The notes below the pieces were generated by a model that worked only from the letters and a program-made list of their open reading frames with translations, was not told the origin of the DNA and made no database searches. A stretch of DNA of 64,000 nucleotides from contig JANYCZ010000032.1 in NCBI GenBank assembly GCA_025360015.1, positions 1 to 64,000 of the forward strand, read 5' to 3'. This document shows positions 17,704-26,274 of the stretch, piece after piece. Position 1 is the first letter of the stretch. The number at the start of each line of letters is the position of its first letter. The stretch comes from Verrucomicrobiota bacterium. GTDB lineage: Bacteria > Verrucomicrobiota > Verrucomicrobiia > Verrucomicrobiales > Verrucomicrobiaceae. The position numbers and the translations under genes are program-made.

Positions 17704-18948
17704 CTACATGTTTTTTTGGCGGTAATAACTCACCACCAGCTTTTCACCTGGCTCCACTTGAAAGGAGTACTGCTTCAGCAGGTCCGCCATGGTTTCAAGC
17801 ATCCAGGGGTAGGTGAACGTGGCCCCATTTTTGGTGTATAGAATATCGTCCGCCAGATACACCGCTGAATGAACCACGCCGCCGGAAGGTTTGGAAAAAA
17901 AGGCGATGTCCCCATAGCGCGGATCACCCGCGGCTGGAATGTAATCCTCCTTCAACTTCTTCATGAAATACGCCGGATCACTCATCTGCGAGTCCGGCAC
18001 CACCTGAAAGAAGTTAAACGATGTCCAGTGGCAGTCGCGCACCGGCGCAGGACCATTCAAAGGATTGTCCGGTATGGGATAAAAGAACATTTGTGAGGAG
18101 GGCAGTGGAGGCATCACATTGATGATGCCCAATGTCCCGCCCGCAGGCGCAGCGGCGATGGACTCGAAGATGGTGCGCACATCGGTGGACTTGATCCCCC
18201 TGCCCCAGTAATTTGCCAAGGAGGTGATGTCCTCCCCCGGTTTGATGCGAAGCCGCATGGTCAGCGTCCGCTGGCTCGTGATCCCGCGCATGAAGTCGCG
18301 CTTCTCCTCATACGTCGGCAGTTGCGCCAGCACGACCGCAAGACCGCTGAAGACCATGTAGTCACCGTGTTCGCAGCAGAGCTGCTTGAAGAGCATCAGG
18401 GTATGCTCGCTTCTATGCTCACCGCCAAAGCGGTCCGCCAGCGTGTCCTTATGGATGAATGTGATCTGGCCGCGATTTTCAGGATATTGCAACACCGCCT
18501 GGTAGAGCTTCTTGCGGGGTGCGGCGGGCAGCGCGAGCAGCGTCCGGGCAGAAGGCCGCATCTCCATGCCATCCGCCGTTTGCACCAGTGCTTCAGGTGC
18601 CATCAGGTCCGCCATCAGGTCCGTCGGCAGCCCGGTGGACTCCAGCATGCGCTGCACCTCACTGTAATGCGCATGAGGGAAGACCCAGCGCGTACCATCT
18701 TCCTCCAGCCTGCGCAGCGGCAGCAGTTCCTCCGGGGCGGAGATGGTAAAGGGCGTGAAATAAACCTCCCCCCAGGGACCGGGCTTCAAATGCTGCCCCA
18801 GCATGGCGGCGGCGAGGCTGCCGGACTCATCCTTGCGATCGTACCATTTCATCAGCAAGGCACCCAGCAAAATCCCCGCGATCAAGAAACCGGTACGCGA
18901 CAAAATCTTCTGGGGAAACGGGGATGGCACGGCTTCAGTTTTCTGCAT
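17704..18948 (-). CDS. Membrane-anchored NlpC/P60-like protein of unknown function
   Basis: About 414 residues from ATG 18946-18948; a GTG at 18976-18978 would add ten residues. One transmembrane segment at about 18-37 (TGFLIAGILLGALLMKWYD) leaves the bulk periplasmic. The C-terminal ~120 residues resemble an NlpC/P60 or papain-like fold: a Cys in VRDCHWTSFNFF, then GDIAFFSKPSGGVVHSAVYL with the candidate His, then DDILYTKNGATFTYPW. Such enzymes cleave peptidoglycan peptides or related amides. The middle region (LCCEHGDYMVFSGLAVVLAQ) is unrecognised. The fold assignment is inference from motif order. It converges on ruvC. Confidence 0.6.
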   Translation of the reverse strand: MQKTEAVPSPFPQKILSRTGFLIAGILLGALLMKWYDRKDESGSLAAAMLGQHLKPGPWGEVYFTPFTISAPEELLPLRRLEEDGTRWVFPHAHYSEVQRMLESTGLPTDLMADLMAPEALVQTADGMEMRPSARTLLALPAAPRKKLYQAVLQYPENRGQITFIHKDTLADRFGGEHRSEHTLMLFKQLCCEHGDYMVFSGLAVVLAQLPTYEEKRDFMRGITSQRTLTMRLRIKPGEDITSLANYWGRGIKSTDVRTIFESIAAAPAGGTLGIINVMPPLPSSQMFFYPIPDNPLNGPAPVRDCHWTSFNFFQVVPDSQMSDPAYFMKKLKEDYIPAAGDPRYGDIAFFSKPSGGVVHSAVYLADDILYTKNGATFTYPWMLETMADLLKQYSFQVEPGEKLVVSYYRQKNM

Positions 18949-19453
18949 TCGGTGGTTGGAAGTACTCCTCCGTGACACAAAAAGACGCCCTTCAAATCTA
19001 AATTTCTCGTCATTTTTTGCACTGTCTGATGCAGACCTAACCTGCGGAGAGTATTACACCATCCGTGTCTAGGGGGAGGCATGCAGGGCATGCGCCCAAT
19101 GGGGCCTTTTTAACATTTCGCCGAGATGTGTTTCAGAGCTTCGGCGGCGTTGGTTTGACGGGAGCCAGCCGTTGGCTGTCCACACACATTGCACGCACTT
19201 CAACACGACACTTCAGCACTTGGGGATCCTCCATGAGATCAAAGTGCTGAGCATGCTGAAACAACGGCGGTTCAGAGCGAAGTTGAAGACAATTGATCTG
19301 CCCATTGTGACCCGTGACGTACAGCGGGCTCTGATTGGGTGACAGAGACCTCAGCGAGCCGCCAGCGAGATTTTCCGCGAGTTGAAATGGGTAAAACGCC
19401 TATGCCGCCCGCCCCCTGAGTTCGGGCTTGTTTCACCGTGGCCTCCGGCTAGC
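18949..19453. other. Intergenic region without a recognised gene
   Basis: About 500 bp between the divergent NlpC/P60-like gene and the secreted operon. Short frames exist. One ends at about 19341 with the reading KTIDLPIVTRDVQRALIG and could be the tail of a lost gene, but nothing else supports it. Both flanking promoters should lie here; I could not assign -35/-10 boxes. Confidence 0.4.
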
Positions 19454-20203
19454 ATGAGGCTGCTTATTTCACCCCCTTCATTCATCCATTTGAAATCCGG
19501 TTTCGTTCTCGCCTGCGCACTCGTAGGCGCGGGGTTTGCCATGGCTGCCCCGGTGGAGGAGAAGCGCACGGACGATCCTGGAGCCAGCCCTGACATCGCG
19601 CTGCTGCGCCTGAGCTATGAACGCGATCTGATCGAAGCCAGCCTAGCACCGGTGAAAGAGCAGATCACCACGCTGGGCACGCTGGAAAAGCAGTTCGCCG
19701 CCGACCGTGATTATGACGACGCCATCACCGCCCGGGATGAACGCAAGCGTTTGCAAAACGAACTGGCCCGGCTGGACAAAGAGCTGCTGCTGCTGCAAAC
19801 CCGCGAGCAGGCGCTCAAAACCTCGCTGCTGCCGGACCGCATCAAGCTGCCGCTGGATGCCGCCGCGCTGAGCGACCTCCGCCATGAAGGCGGGGCCATC
19901 ACCGGATGGTCGAAGGTTGGCGCTTCCGCCACCTGGAAACTGCCCGCACTGCCACCCGGCGGCTATGAGGTGATGCTGCGCTACCGCTGCGGTGCGGCGG
20001 AGGGCGGCAAGCTCCTGATCAAGGAGGCGCGCTTCACCCTGACCACGACCATCGAGACCACGCTCAAAGGCCCCGAGGAGCGCAGCGCTGGCACGCTCAA
20101 AATCAGCGACGGCACGGGCACCCTGACGCTCTCCGCACAGGCGCTGGTCACTGACAACCTCATGCAACTGCTGGCTGTGGAGCTCGTGCCAGCCTCCCGA
20201 TGA
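19454..20203 (+). CDS. Secreted coiled-coil/beta-sandwich protein, operon member 1
   Basis: 249 residues from ATG 19454. Signal peptide 1-35 (hydrophobic GFVLACALVGAGFAMAA). About 45-125 are strongly helical and charged (YERDLIEASLAPVKEQITTL, RDERKRLQNELARLDKELLL), probably a coiled coil. About 135-249 look like an all-beta domain (ITGWSKVGASATWKLPALPP, GGYEVMLRYRCGAAEGGKLL, TLKISDGTGTLTL). It shares this layout with the next two genes and overlaps the second by 4 bp. The pattern 'W..G..A.W..P.LPPGGYEV.L.Y' recalls carbohydrate-binding beta-sandwiches attached to glycosidases. Function unknown. Confidence 0.72.
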   Translation: MRLLISPPSFIHLKSGFVLACALVGAGFAMAAPVEEKRTDDPGASPDIALLRLSYERDLIEASLAPVKEQITTLGTLEKQFAADRDYDDAITARDERKRLQNELARLDKELLLLQTREQALKTSLLPDRIKLPLDAAALSDLRHEGGAITGWSKVGASATWKLPALPPGGYEVMLRYRCGAAEGGKLLIKEARFTLTTTIETTLKGPEERSAGTLKISDGTGTLTLSAQALVTDNLMQLLAVELVPASR

Positions 20204-21702
20204 AACGCCTCCTGCCAGTCTTGATTTTCGCTCTGCATGCCTCCCTGGCCTTGCAGGCGCAAACGCCCGTGCAGGAGCCGGCCACCCTCACCGCCACGCG
20301 CACGGCCTTCATGCGCCAGGTGATGGCAGACTCTCAACTGTTGACCCAGCAGTACGAACGCGCGCTGGCCAAGGTGGAAACCGAAGTCGCCACTGCGGGA
20401 GACTATGAGGAGGCACGCGCGATCCGCCTGCGGCGTGAACAATTGCAGGCGCTGTATGCTGGCACGGTGTCCAGCCTGGCCACGCCGCTGCCGCTGATGC
20501 AGGCAAGAATGATGGGGTCTGCGCAGGCCTCCGGTGAAACGCTGGGCGGCTGGCGCTCCAATGGCAGCGGCGCAGAGTGGCTGAATTTCCGCCTTATGCC
20601 GGGCAGCTACCACCTGGAATTTGAGGTGAACATGAGTGACGCCCCCGTCGCGGGCAGCATCTATGCCTCTTCCAAATTTCAGCCGCAGCAGACCGCCTTG
20701 TTTGAATTTGACGAGGTGACGCTGCTGGGCATCGCCGCAGAAAATCACCGCACGTTTGAAATCAAGCGCAGCACGGATGAAATCACCTTCACCACCGTGC
20801 GTGTGGGACCGCTGACTTTCAGCCGCAATCCGGTCACCCTGCGTTTTACCGCTGCGGATGGCTATCCCGCCAACATCATCCGCATTCGCAACCTGCGGCT
20901 GGTGCCCGTCACGGATGCCGCTGCTCCGGTGAGCACCGCCACGCTGCCGCCCACCAGCTCCACCACCGCGATGCAGCAGGCCAGTGCGACCTTGAAAGAC
21001 GCCATCGACACGGCGAGGAAAGCCGCCGCCGCCAAGCACCTCGACGAACTGAATGATCTCGCGGTGACCAAGCCGGCGCTCAAAGGTCAGATCGACGCCG
21101 AACTCCGCCGCATGAAGCGGCTGGGAGATCAAAAAACGGGCCCGGCAGGCATGCATGCCATCACCATGACCGGCGGCGGCTTCAGTGGTTTTGAAGACAT
21201 CAGTGACGCGCGCCTCGCGGATGAAGAGCCGCTCTCCGGCGAACGCTTCAAGGTCGTACACGAAGGTCGTACGCTGATGGTGCGCCTGCTGTGGGTCGAT
21301 TGCGCGCCACCGGAAGAGGATGACGAGCCGCGCGTGAAACGCTTCGCCAAGCATTTCGACATCGAGGATGAGGATGTGATCGCCGTGGGTCGTACCGCCC
21401 GTGAATTCACCGCCAGCTATCTGCATGACAAACCTCTGCGCCTGCTGATCCGCCCGGATCGCGACAAAGACGGCACCATGGCCGCGCTTCTGTTTCTGCC
21501 CAATGTGGGTTTGTATCAAAACGTGCTCATCAACCACGGCCTCGCCGCCGTGGTGGCACCTGCGCGCGAGAAGCAGCACAGCGCCATGGAGCGGGCTTTC
21601 CTGGCCACGCTGAGCGCGCTGGAAACCGCCGCCAGAAACCGCAAGCCCCCGCCCGGAGCCTGGGCGCTCTCCGCTGAAACGAATGGAGGGAAGGTTCCAT
21701 GA
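20200..21702 (+). CDS. Secreted coiled-coil protein with nuclease-like C-domain, operon member 2
   Basis: 500 residues. Signal peptide MKRLLPVLIFALHASLALQA. A coiled coil at about 35-85 is followed by a beta-sandwich at about 105-240 (LGGWRSNGSGAEWLNFRLMP, SYHLEFEVNMSDAPVAGSIY). A linker then leads to a region at about 345-470 resembling staphylococcal nuclease/TNase (GERFKVVHEGRTLMVRLLWV, DCAPPEEDDEP, IAVGRTAREFTASYLHDKPL, LLFLPNVGLYQNVLINHGLA). The fold order fits SNase, including the Arg in VRLLWVDC and the 'G..A..F....L' helix. Whether it retains catalysis is unclear. It overlaps both neighbours by 4 bp. Confidence 0.72.
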   Translation: MKRLLPVLIFALHASLALQAQTPVQEPATLTATRTAFMRQVMADSQLLTQQYERALAKVETEVATAGDYEEARAIRLRREQLQALYAGTVSSLATPLPLMQARMMGSAQASGETLGGWRSNGSGAEWLNFRLMPGSYHLEFEVNMSDAPVAGSIYASSKFQPQQTALFEFDEVTLLGIAAENHRTFEIKRSTDEITFTTVRVGPLTFSRNPVTLRFTAADGYPANIIRIRNLRLVPVTDAAAPVSTATLPPTSSTTAMQQASATLKDAIDTARKAAAAKHLDELNDLAVTKPALKGQIDAELRRMKRLGDQKTGPAGMHAITMTGGGFSGFEDISDARLADEEPLSGERFKVVHEGRTLMVRLLWVDCAPPEEDDEPRVKRFAKHFDIEDEDVIAVGRTAREFTASYLHDKPLRLLIRPDRDKDGTMAALLFLPNVGLYQNVLINHGLAAVVAPAREKQHSAMERAFLATLSALETAARNRKPPPGAWALSAETNGGKVP

Positions 21703-22451
21703 AACACCTCCTCCTGACCACCGCAGTTCTGCTGCTGGGCGGTGCTGCCACAGCTCAGCAGCCTGCGCCCGCGCTTCCTCCGGCTGCGACCGCACGTTTG
21801 CAGCAGATGGAAAGCATCTACCAGAAAGGCCTGAGCGCACGGCACATCCCGCTGCTGGGAAAGTACCTCGTCGAACTCCAGCGGCAGGCGGCGGCGGCCA
21901 CCGACAAATCCGCCTACGAAGCAGAGATCCGCCGTGTGCAGCAGATCATCAGCGCCGGCGGCGTGCTGGACTTGATCGCCACGCAGCAGGCACAGTCCGG
22001 CACCATGCCCATGCCTGCACCCATGCCCCCACCGGTGCCCATTGAGCAGAAACAGGCCCTCATCGCGCTCTCGCCCGCACTCGCGCAGGAGGTCTCCCCC
22101 AAAGCTGCGGCGGATGCACCCACGGCCACCATCGGTGAAATCGGCTGGCGCATTGAATTCATCGCCGCAGGCACCTATGATCTGCTGCTGCACTACGCCT
22201 GCCCGGAGTTGGAGGAGCCGCTGAAAGTCCGTGTCGAATTCAACGGCCAGACTCTCGAAAAAGAACTGGAGGTCGAACGCATGACCAAGGACACCAAGAC
22301 CTTCCGCATCCTGCGTCTCGGCAGCCTCAACTTGACCAGTGACCTCCGTGGCGAAACACTGCACCTCATCGCGGGTGACAAAGCCAGCCCGCAGCTCATC
22401 GTCAAAGGCCTGCTCATCACGCGGCCACGACCTTCCATCCCCAATCCTTAG
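21699..22451 (+). CDS. Secreted coiled-coil/beta-sandwich protein, operon member 3
   Basis: 250 residues with signal peptide MKHLLLTTAVLLLGGAATAQ. A helical segment at about 32-85 (ARLQQMESIYQKGL, LGKYLVELQRQAAAATDKSA, AEIRRVQQIISAGG) is followed by a Pro/Met/Ala-rich linker. A beta-sandwich at about 145-240 follows (IGEIGWRIEFIAAGTYDLLL, EEPLKVRVEFNGQTLEKELE, TFRILRLGSLNL). This last part resembles the C-terminal beta-domain of some fucosidases. It overlaps the preceding gene by 4 bp and is followed after 4 bp by the deacetylase, so all four are probably one transcript. Confidence 0.72.
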   Translation: MKHLLLTTAVLLLGGAATAQQPAPALPPAATARLQQMESIYQKGLSARHIPLLGKYLVELQRQAAAATDKSAYEAEIRRVQQIISAGGVLDLIATQQAQSGTMPMPAPMPPPVPIEQKQALIALSPALAQEVSPKAAADAPTATIGEIGWRIEFIAAGTYDLLLHYACPELEEPLKVRVEFNGQTLEKELEVERMTKDTKTFRILRLGSLNLTSDLRGETLHLIAGDKASPQLIVKGLLITRPRPSIPNP

Positions 22452-22455
22452 CGCC

Positions 22456-23769
22456 ATGCGTTTTGTTTTTCCGCTGATCTTTGCCGTCCTTGCCCTGGGC
22501 GTGCTGCCCTCCTGCAAGCGTATCGAGGCCAAGCTGCGCCGCCTTGCCGAGCAGAGCGGCGTCACCCCAAAGCCGCCTCCTCCGCCCAAACCCGAAGAGC
22601 CAGTGCTGACTCCCGAAGAGCAGGCCATCGAAAAGAAGCTGCATGAGACCGCCCTGCTGGAGGCCGCCGCGCCCGCACCGGAAGTCCCCACCGCACCCGC
22701 CTTCGAGCTCAACAAATCTTCCGTCGTCTCCATCCTCGGCTATCATGATTTCAAAGACCGCGGCGGCAGCCCCATGCTCATCGCCGCATCGAAGTTCCGC
22801 GCGCAGATGCAGGCCATCAAGGACTCCAAGATCCCCGTCATCTCCCTCAGTGAAATGATGGCCTGGAAGCATGGTGAGAAGAACATCCCCGAAGAGGCCA
22901 TCGTCATCACCATGGATGACGGCTGGGAGGGTGTGTACACCTATGCCTTTCCGGTGCTGAAAGAGTTCGGCTTCCCCTTCACCATCTACATCTACAAGAA
23001 GTATGTCGGCGGCGGTGGTCGCTCCATGAGCTGGGATCAGATCAAAGAGATGATGCAGCACGGCTGTGAAGTCGGCAGCCACAGCGTCTCCCATGAAAGC
23101 CTCAAAAAGAAGCCCAAGAACAAGACTGACGCTGAGGTGCAGCAGTGGATCGTGGGCGAACTCAAAGACTCACGCGATTTCTTGGAGGAAAACCTGCATG
23201 TGAAAGTTCCCTCCTTCGCCTATCCCTACGGCAACTTTGACGACGCCATCATGCAGACCGGCCTGCAGATCGGCTATGAATCCCTGGTCACCGTCAACGG
23301 CCAGAAGGTCACCTGGGACACCCCCAACGGCAAGCTGGGCCGCTACATCATCCACGGTGACAACGACATCAATTTCAAGCTCGCCACCAGCTTCCGCGGC
23401 CGGGGTGATGTGGGCTCCAACAAATTCCTGGTGGCTGACGCCAAGAACGACAAAGGCGAGCAGCTCATCCAGCTCAAACCCAAGCCGGACACCGTCATCA
23501 CCGAGCGCCGCCCGCTCATCGAGGCGGATTTGAAAAAGCTCGGCACCATCATGCCGGAGAGCATCAAGCTGCGCATCGGCGGTCTCGGCACCGTGCCGGT
23601 GGACTACGACCCGGCCACGATGGTGGTGCGCTTCCAGTTTCCCTACAAGCTCCGCCGGGAGGACTGCGCCGTGAGCCTCAGTTTCCAGCGGGCCCCAGCC
23701 CAGCCCGTCGAAGTCGTGAGCTGGCACTTCAAGATTGATCTCGCGGCGGCCTATCTGCCCGCCCAGTAG
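22456..23769 (+). CDS. Polysaccharide deacetylase (NodB/CE4) lipoprotein
   Basis: 437 residues from ATG 22456. Lipoprotein signal MRFVFPLIFAVLALGVLPSC with lipidation Cys20, then a Pro/Glu-rich linker (KPPPPPKPEEP). The CE4 domain at about 90-290 has VSILGYHDF, the catalytic Asp pair VITMDDGWEGVYT, the metal-binding EVGSHSVSHESL (H-x3-H) and FAYPYGNFDDAIM. The C-terminal ~130 residues form an extra beta-rich domain (RIGGLGTVPVDYDPATMVVR). It should remove N- or O-acetyl groups from peptidoglycan or a surface glycan. The operon context suggests envelope glycan work together with the three secreted proteins. Confidence 0.9.
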   Translation: MRFVFPLIFAVLALGVLPSCKRIEAKLRRLAEQSGVTPKPPPPPKPEEPVLTPEEQAIEKKLHETALLEAAAPAPEVPTAPAFELNKSSVVSILGYHDFKDRGGSPMLIAASKFRAQMQAIKDSKIPVISLSEMMAWKHGEKNIPEEAIVITMDDGWEGVYTYAFPVLKEFGFPFTIYIYKKYVGGGGRSMSWDQIKEMMQHGCEVGSHSVSHESLKKKPKNKTDAEVQQWIVGELKDSRDFLEENLHVKVPSFAYPYGNFDDAIMQTGLQIGYESLVTVNGQKVTWDTPNGKLGRYIIHGDNDINFKLATSFRGRGDVGSNKFLVADAKNDKGEQLIQLKPKPDTVITERRPLIEADLKKLGTIMPESIKLRIGGLGTVPVDYDPATMVVRFQFPYKLRREDCAVSLSFQRAPAQPVEVVSWHFKIDLAAAYLPAQ

Positions 23770-23861
23770 CCTCCTCCTTTTCCAGTCCCTGATTCGTCCT
23801 GCCTTCGCAGTTGCCATGCTTAGACTGCTGCCGACTATCCACCGTCCCTTACTTTCTCCCG

Positions 23862-25298
23862 ATGTTCTCCGCCCTCTCTGAAAAACTCGAAAGCGCCTTT
23901 AAAAAGCTGCGCGGCCAGGCCCGCATCAGTGAATCCAACGTCAGCGATGCCATGCAGGAAATCCGCATGGCCCTGCTGGAGGCAGATGTGGACTTCAAGG
24001 TCGCCAAAGATCTCGTCGAGACCGTCAGCAAGCAGTCCATCGGTGCCGAAGTACTGCTCAAGGTTTCCCCTGGGCAGCAGATCGTCAAAATCTTCCACGA
24101 TGAACTGGTCAAGCTGCTGGGCAGTGACGCCACCGCGCTGAATGTGGATCCGCCGCAGCGCATCCTCATCACGGGCCTCAATGGTGCCGGGAAAACGACC
24201 ACCTCCGCCAAGCTGGCAAGCTGGCTCAAGAAGCAGGGCCGCCGCCCGCTGCTCCTGGCGCTGGATTTGTACCGCCCTGCCGCCATCAAGCAGCTCCAGG
24301 TGCTGGGCCAGCAGCTCAATGTGCCCGTCTTTGCACCGGCCGAAGGTGAAACCGATCCCGTGAAGGCCGCGAAGGCAGCCATGGTCTGGCTCAAGGAACA
24401 AGGCAGCGGCGTCGCCATCTTCGACACCGCCGGCCGGCAGGATCTCGATGAAGATCTGCTCGCGGAACTCAAACGCGTGCGCGCCGTGGTGGAGCCGAAT
24501 GAAGTGCTCCTCGTCGCAGATGCCGCCACCGGCCAGCAGGCCGTGAGCGTGGCGCAGAAATTCAATGCCGCCGTCGGCATCACGGGCTTGATCATGACCA
24601 AGCTGGATGGCGATGCCCGTGGCGGTGCGCTGCTCTCCATGCGGCAGGTCACCGGCTGCGCGGTCAAATTCCTCGGCGTGGGTGAAAAGATCGATCAGCT
24701 CGAAATTTTCCACCCCGACCGCATGGCGCAGCGCATCCTCGGCATGGGCGATGTGGTGGGTCTGGTCGAGAAAGCCTCCGAAGAGATCGACGAGAAGGAG
24801 GCCATGAAAATGGCCGCTCGCATGCAGTCGAACAAATTCGATTTCACCGACATGCTCTCGCAGCTGCGCATGATGAAGAAGCTCGGCCCCATCGGCGGCA
24901 TCCTCGGCATGCTCCCCGGCATGGGCAAGATGAAGGACATGATCGGCCCGGACAGTGACAAGCGCATGAAGCACGTGGAGGCGCTCATCCTTTCCATGAC
25001 GCCCAAGGAACGGCAGCGCCCCGAGATCATCAACGGCCAGCGCCGCAAGCGCATCTGCAACGGAGCCGGACGCCCCGTGATGGAAATGAACCAGCTCCTC
25101 AAGCAGTTCGAAATGATGAAGAAGCTCATGAGCAACAAAGGCATGATGGCCCAGATGATGGGCGGCATGATGGGAGGCGGCGGTGGTGGGATGGGCGGCA
25201 TGGGAGGGCTCGGTGGCCTCGGAGGAATGCTCGGCGGTGGTGGTGGCGGCAAAATGCCCAAGCTCCCACCCGGCATGAAGTTCCCCGGCAAATTCTAA
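23862..25298 (+). CDS. ffh: Signal recognition particle GTPase Ffh
   Basis: 478 residues from ATG 23862. N domain (MFSALSEKLESAFKKLRGQA), then G domain with LITGLNGAGKTTTSAKLASW (P-loop), LALDLYRPAAIKQLQVLGQ, IFDTAGRQDLDEDLLAELKR and GLIMTKLDGDARGGALLSMR. The M domain at about 315-430 contains FDFTDMLSQLRMMKKLGPIG and a Met-rich signal-peptide groove. The C-terminus is unusually Gly/Met-rich (runs of GGGGGG and GGMGGLGG). Ffh with 4.5S RNA targets ribosomes to the membrane receptor FtsY. No 4.5S RNA gene was recognised nearby. Confidence 0.96.
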   Translation: MFSALSEKLESAFKKLRGQARISESNVSDAMQEIRMALLEADVDFKVAKDLVETVSKQSIGAEVLLKVSPGQQIVKIFHDELVKLLGSDATALNVDPPQRILITGLNGAGKTTTSAKLASWLKKQGRRPLLLALDLYRPAAIKQLQVLGQQLNVPVFAPAEGETDPVKAAKAAMVWLKEQGSGVAIFDTAGRQDLDEDLLAELKRVRAVVEPNEVLLVADAATGQQAVSVAQKFNAAVGITGLIMTKLDGDARGGALLSMRQVTGCAVKFLGVGEKIDQLEIFHPDRMAQRILGMGDVVGLVEKASEEIDEKEAMKMAARMQSNKFDFTDMLSQLRMMKKLGPIGGILGMLPGMGKMKDMIGPDSDKRMKHVEALILSMTPKERQRPEIINGQRRKRICNGAGRPVMEMNQLLKQFEMMKKLMSNKGMMAQMMGGMMGGGGGGMGGMGGLGGLGGMLGGGGGGKMPKLPPGMKFPGKF

Positions 25299-25320
25299 TC
25301 TTTAGTTCCCACACCTGATT

Positions 25321-26274
25321 ATGAGTTCCCCTTTCCGCATCGGAGTCGCCGGAGTCGGCGCCATTGGCAAAAACCACGCACGCATCATGGCGGAGATGGC
25401 CGCGAAGAGCGAGGGCGCGATCACCTTCGCCGCTGTGTATGATGCCGACCCCGCACGCGCCGCTGAATTCGCCGCGCAATACGGCACGCAGGCCGCCAGT
25501 GACCTCGCCGACTTCACCCAGCGTGTGGACGCCGCCACCATCGCTGTGCCGACCATCTTCCATCGCAAGGTGGCCGAGCCGCTGATGCAGGCCGGCATTC
25601 ATGTCATGGTGGAAAAGCCCATCAGCGAATCCTACGCGGAGGCGCAGGCGCTCATCGAACTGGCCAAGGCCAAGAGCGTCATCCTGCAGGTGGGCCACAT
25701 CGAGCGCTTCAATCCTGTGCTGTTGCAGCTTGAAGAGCGCATGGACAATCCGCGCTTCATTGAGGCGCACCGCCTCTCTCCCTTCCCGAACCGCAGCATC
25801 GACATCGGCGTCGTGCTGGATCTGATGATCCACGACATCGAGATCGTGCTGCATCTGGTGAAATCAGAACTGGTCCAGATCGATGCCGTGGGCATTCCGG
25901 TGCTGACCAAACGCGAAGACATCGCCAATGCGCGCCTCAAGTTCGCCAACGGCTGCGTCGCCAACATCACCGCCAGCCGTATCAGCCCGGAGAAGATGCG
26001 CAAGATCCGCGTGTTCCAAAGCTCGAGCTATCTGAGCCTCGACTATCAGGAGCAGAGCGGCTGGATCTACCGCAAAGACGGCATGCAGATCGTGCGTGAG
26101 GCGGTGGAAGTGGAGAAGGACGAGCCGCTGAAACTTGAGATCGCCGCCTTCGTCGAATGCGCCCGCCATGGCCGCCGCCCGGTCGTCACCGGCCAGGAGG
26201 GCGCGGAGGCCGTGCGCATCGCGCTGGAAATCACCGATCAAATTGAAAAGAACGCCGCTTTAGGCGCCGCATGA
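25321..26274 (+). CDS. lpxB-linked Gfo/Idh/MocA oxidoreductase (GnnA-like candidate)
   Basis: 317 residues, cytoplasmic with no signal. Rossmann fold IGVAGVGAIGKNHARIM, then AATIAVPTIFHRKVAEPLMQ, HVMVEKPISESYAEAQALIE (EKP signature) and HIERFNPVLLQLEE. The C-domain contains DIGVVLDLMIHDIEIVLHLV with the conserved Asp/His pair. Its stop overlaps the lpxB start by 4 bp. In several Gram-negative groups a Gfo/Idh/MocA enzyme of this size lies just before lpxB; where characterised as GnnA, it oxidises UDP-GlcNAc at C3 to make amide-linked lipid A. No GnnB aminotransferase is in the window, so this role is inference. Confidence 0.88.
   Translation: MSSPFRIGVAGVGAIGKNHARIMAEMAAKSEGAITFAAVYDADPARAAEFAAQYGTQAASDLADFTQRVDAATIAVPTIFHRKVAEPLMQAGIHVMVEKPISESYAEAQALIELAKAKSVILQVGHIERFNPVLLQLEERMDNPRFIEAHRLSPFPNRSIDIGVVLDLMIHDIEIVLHLVKSELVQIDAVGIPVLTKREDIANARLKFANGCVANITASRISPEKMRKIRVFQSSSYLSLDYQEQSGWIYRKDGMQIVREAVEVEKDEPLKLEIAAFVECARHGRRPVVTGQEGAEAVRIALEITDQIEKNAALGAA

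Noticed and set aside
19065-19341. Short frames upstream of the secreted operon
   Set aside because: No motif, no conserved start and no length support; the tail KTIDLPIVTRDVQRALIG alone is not enough.
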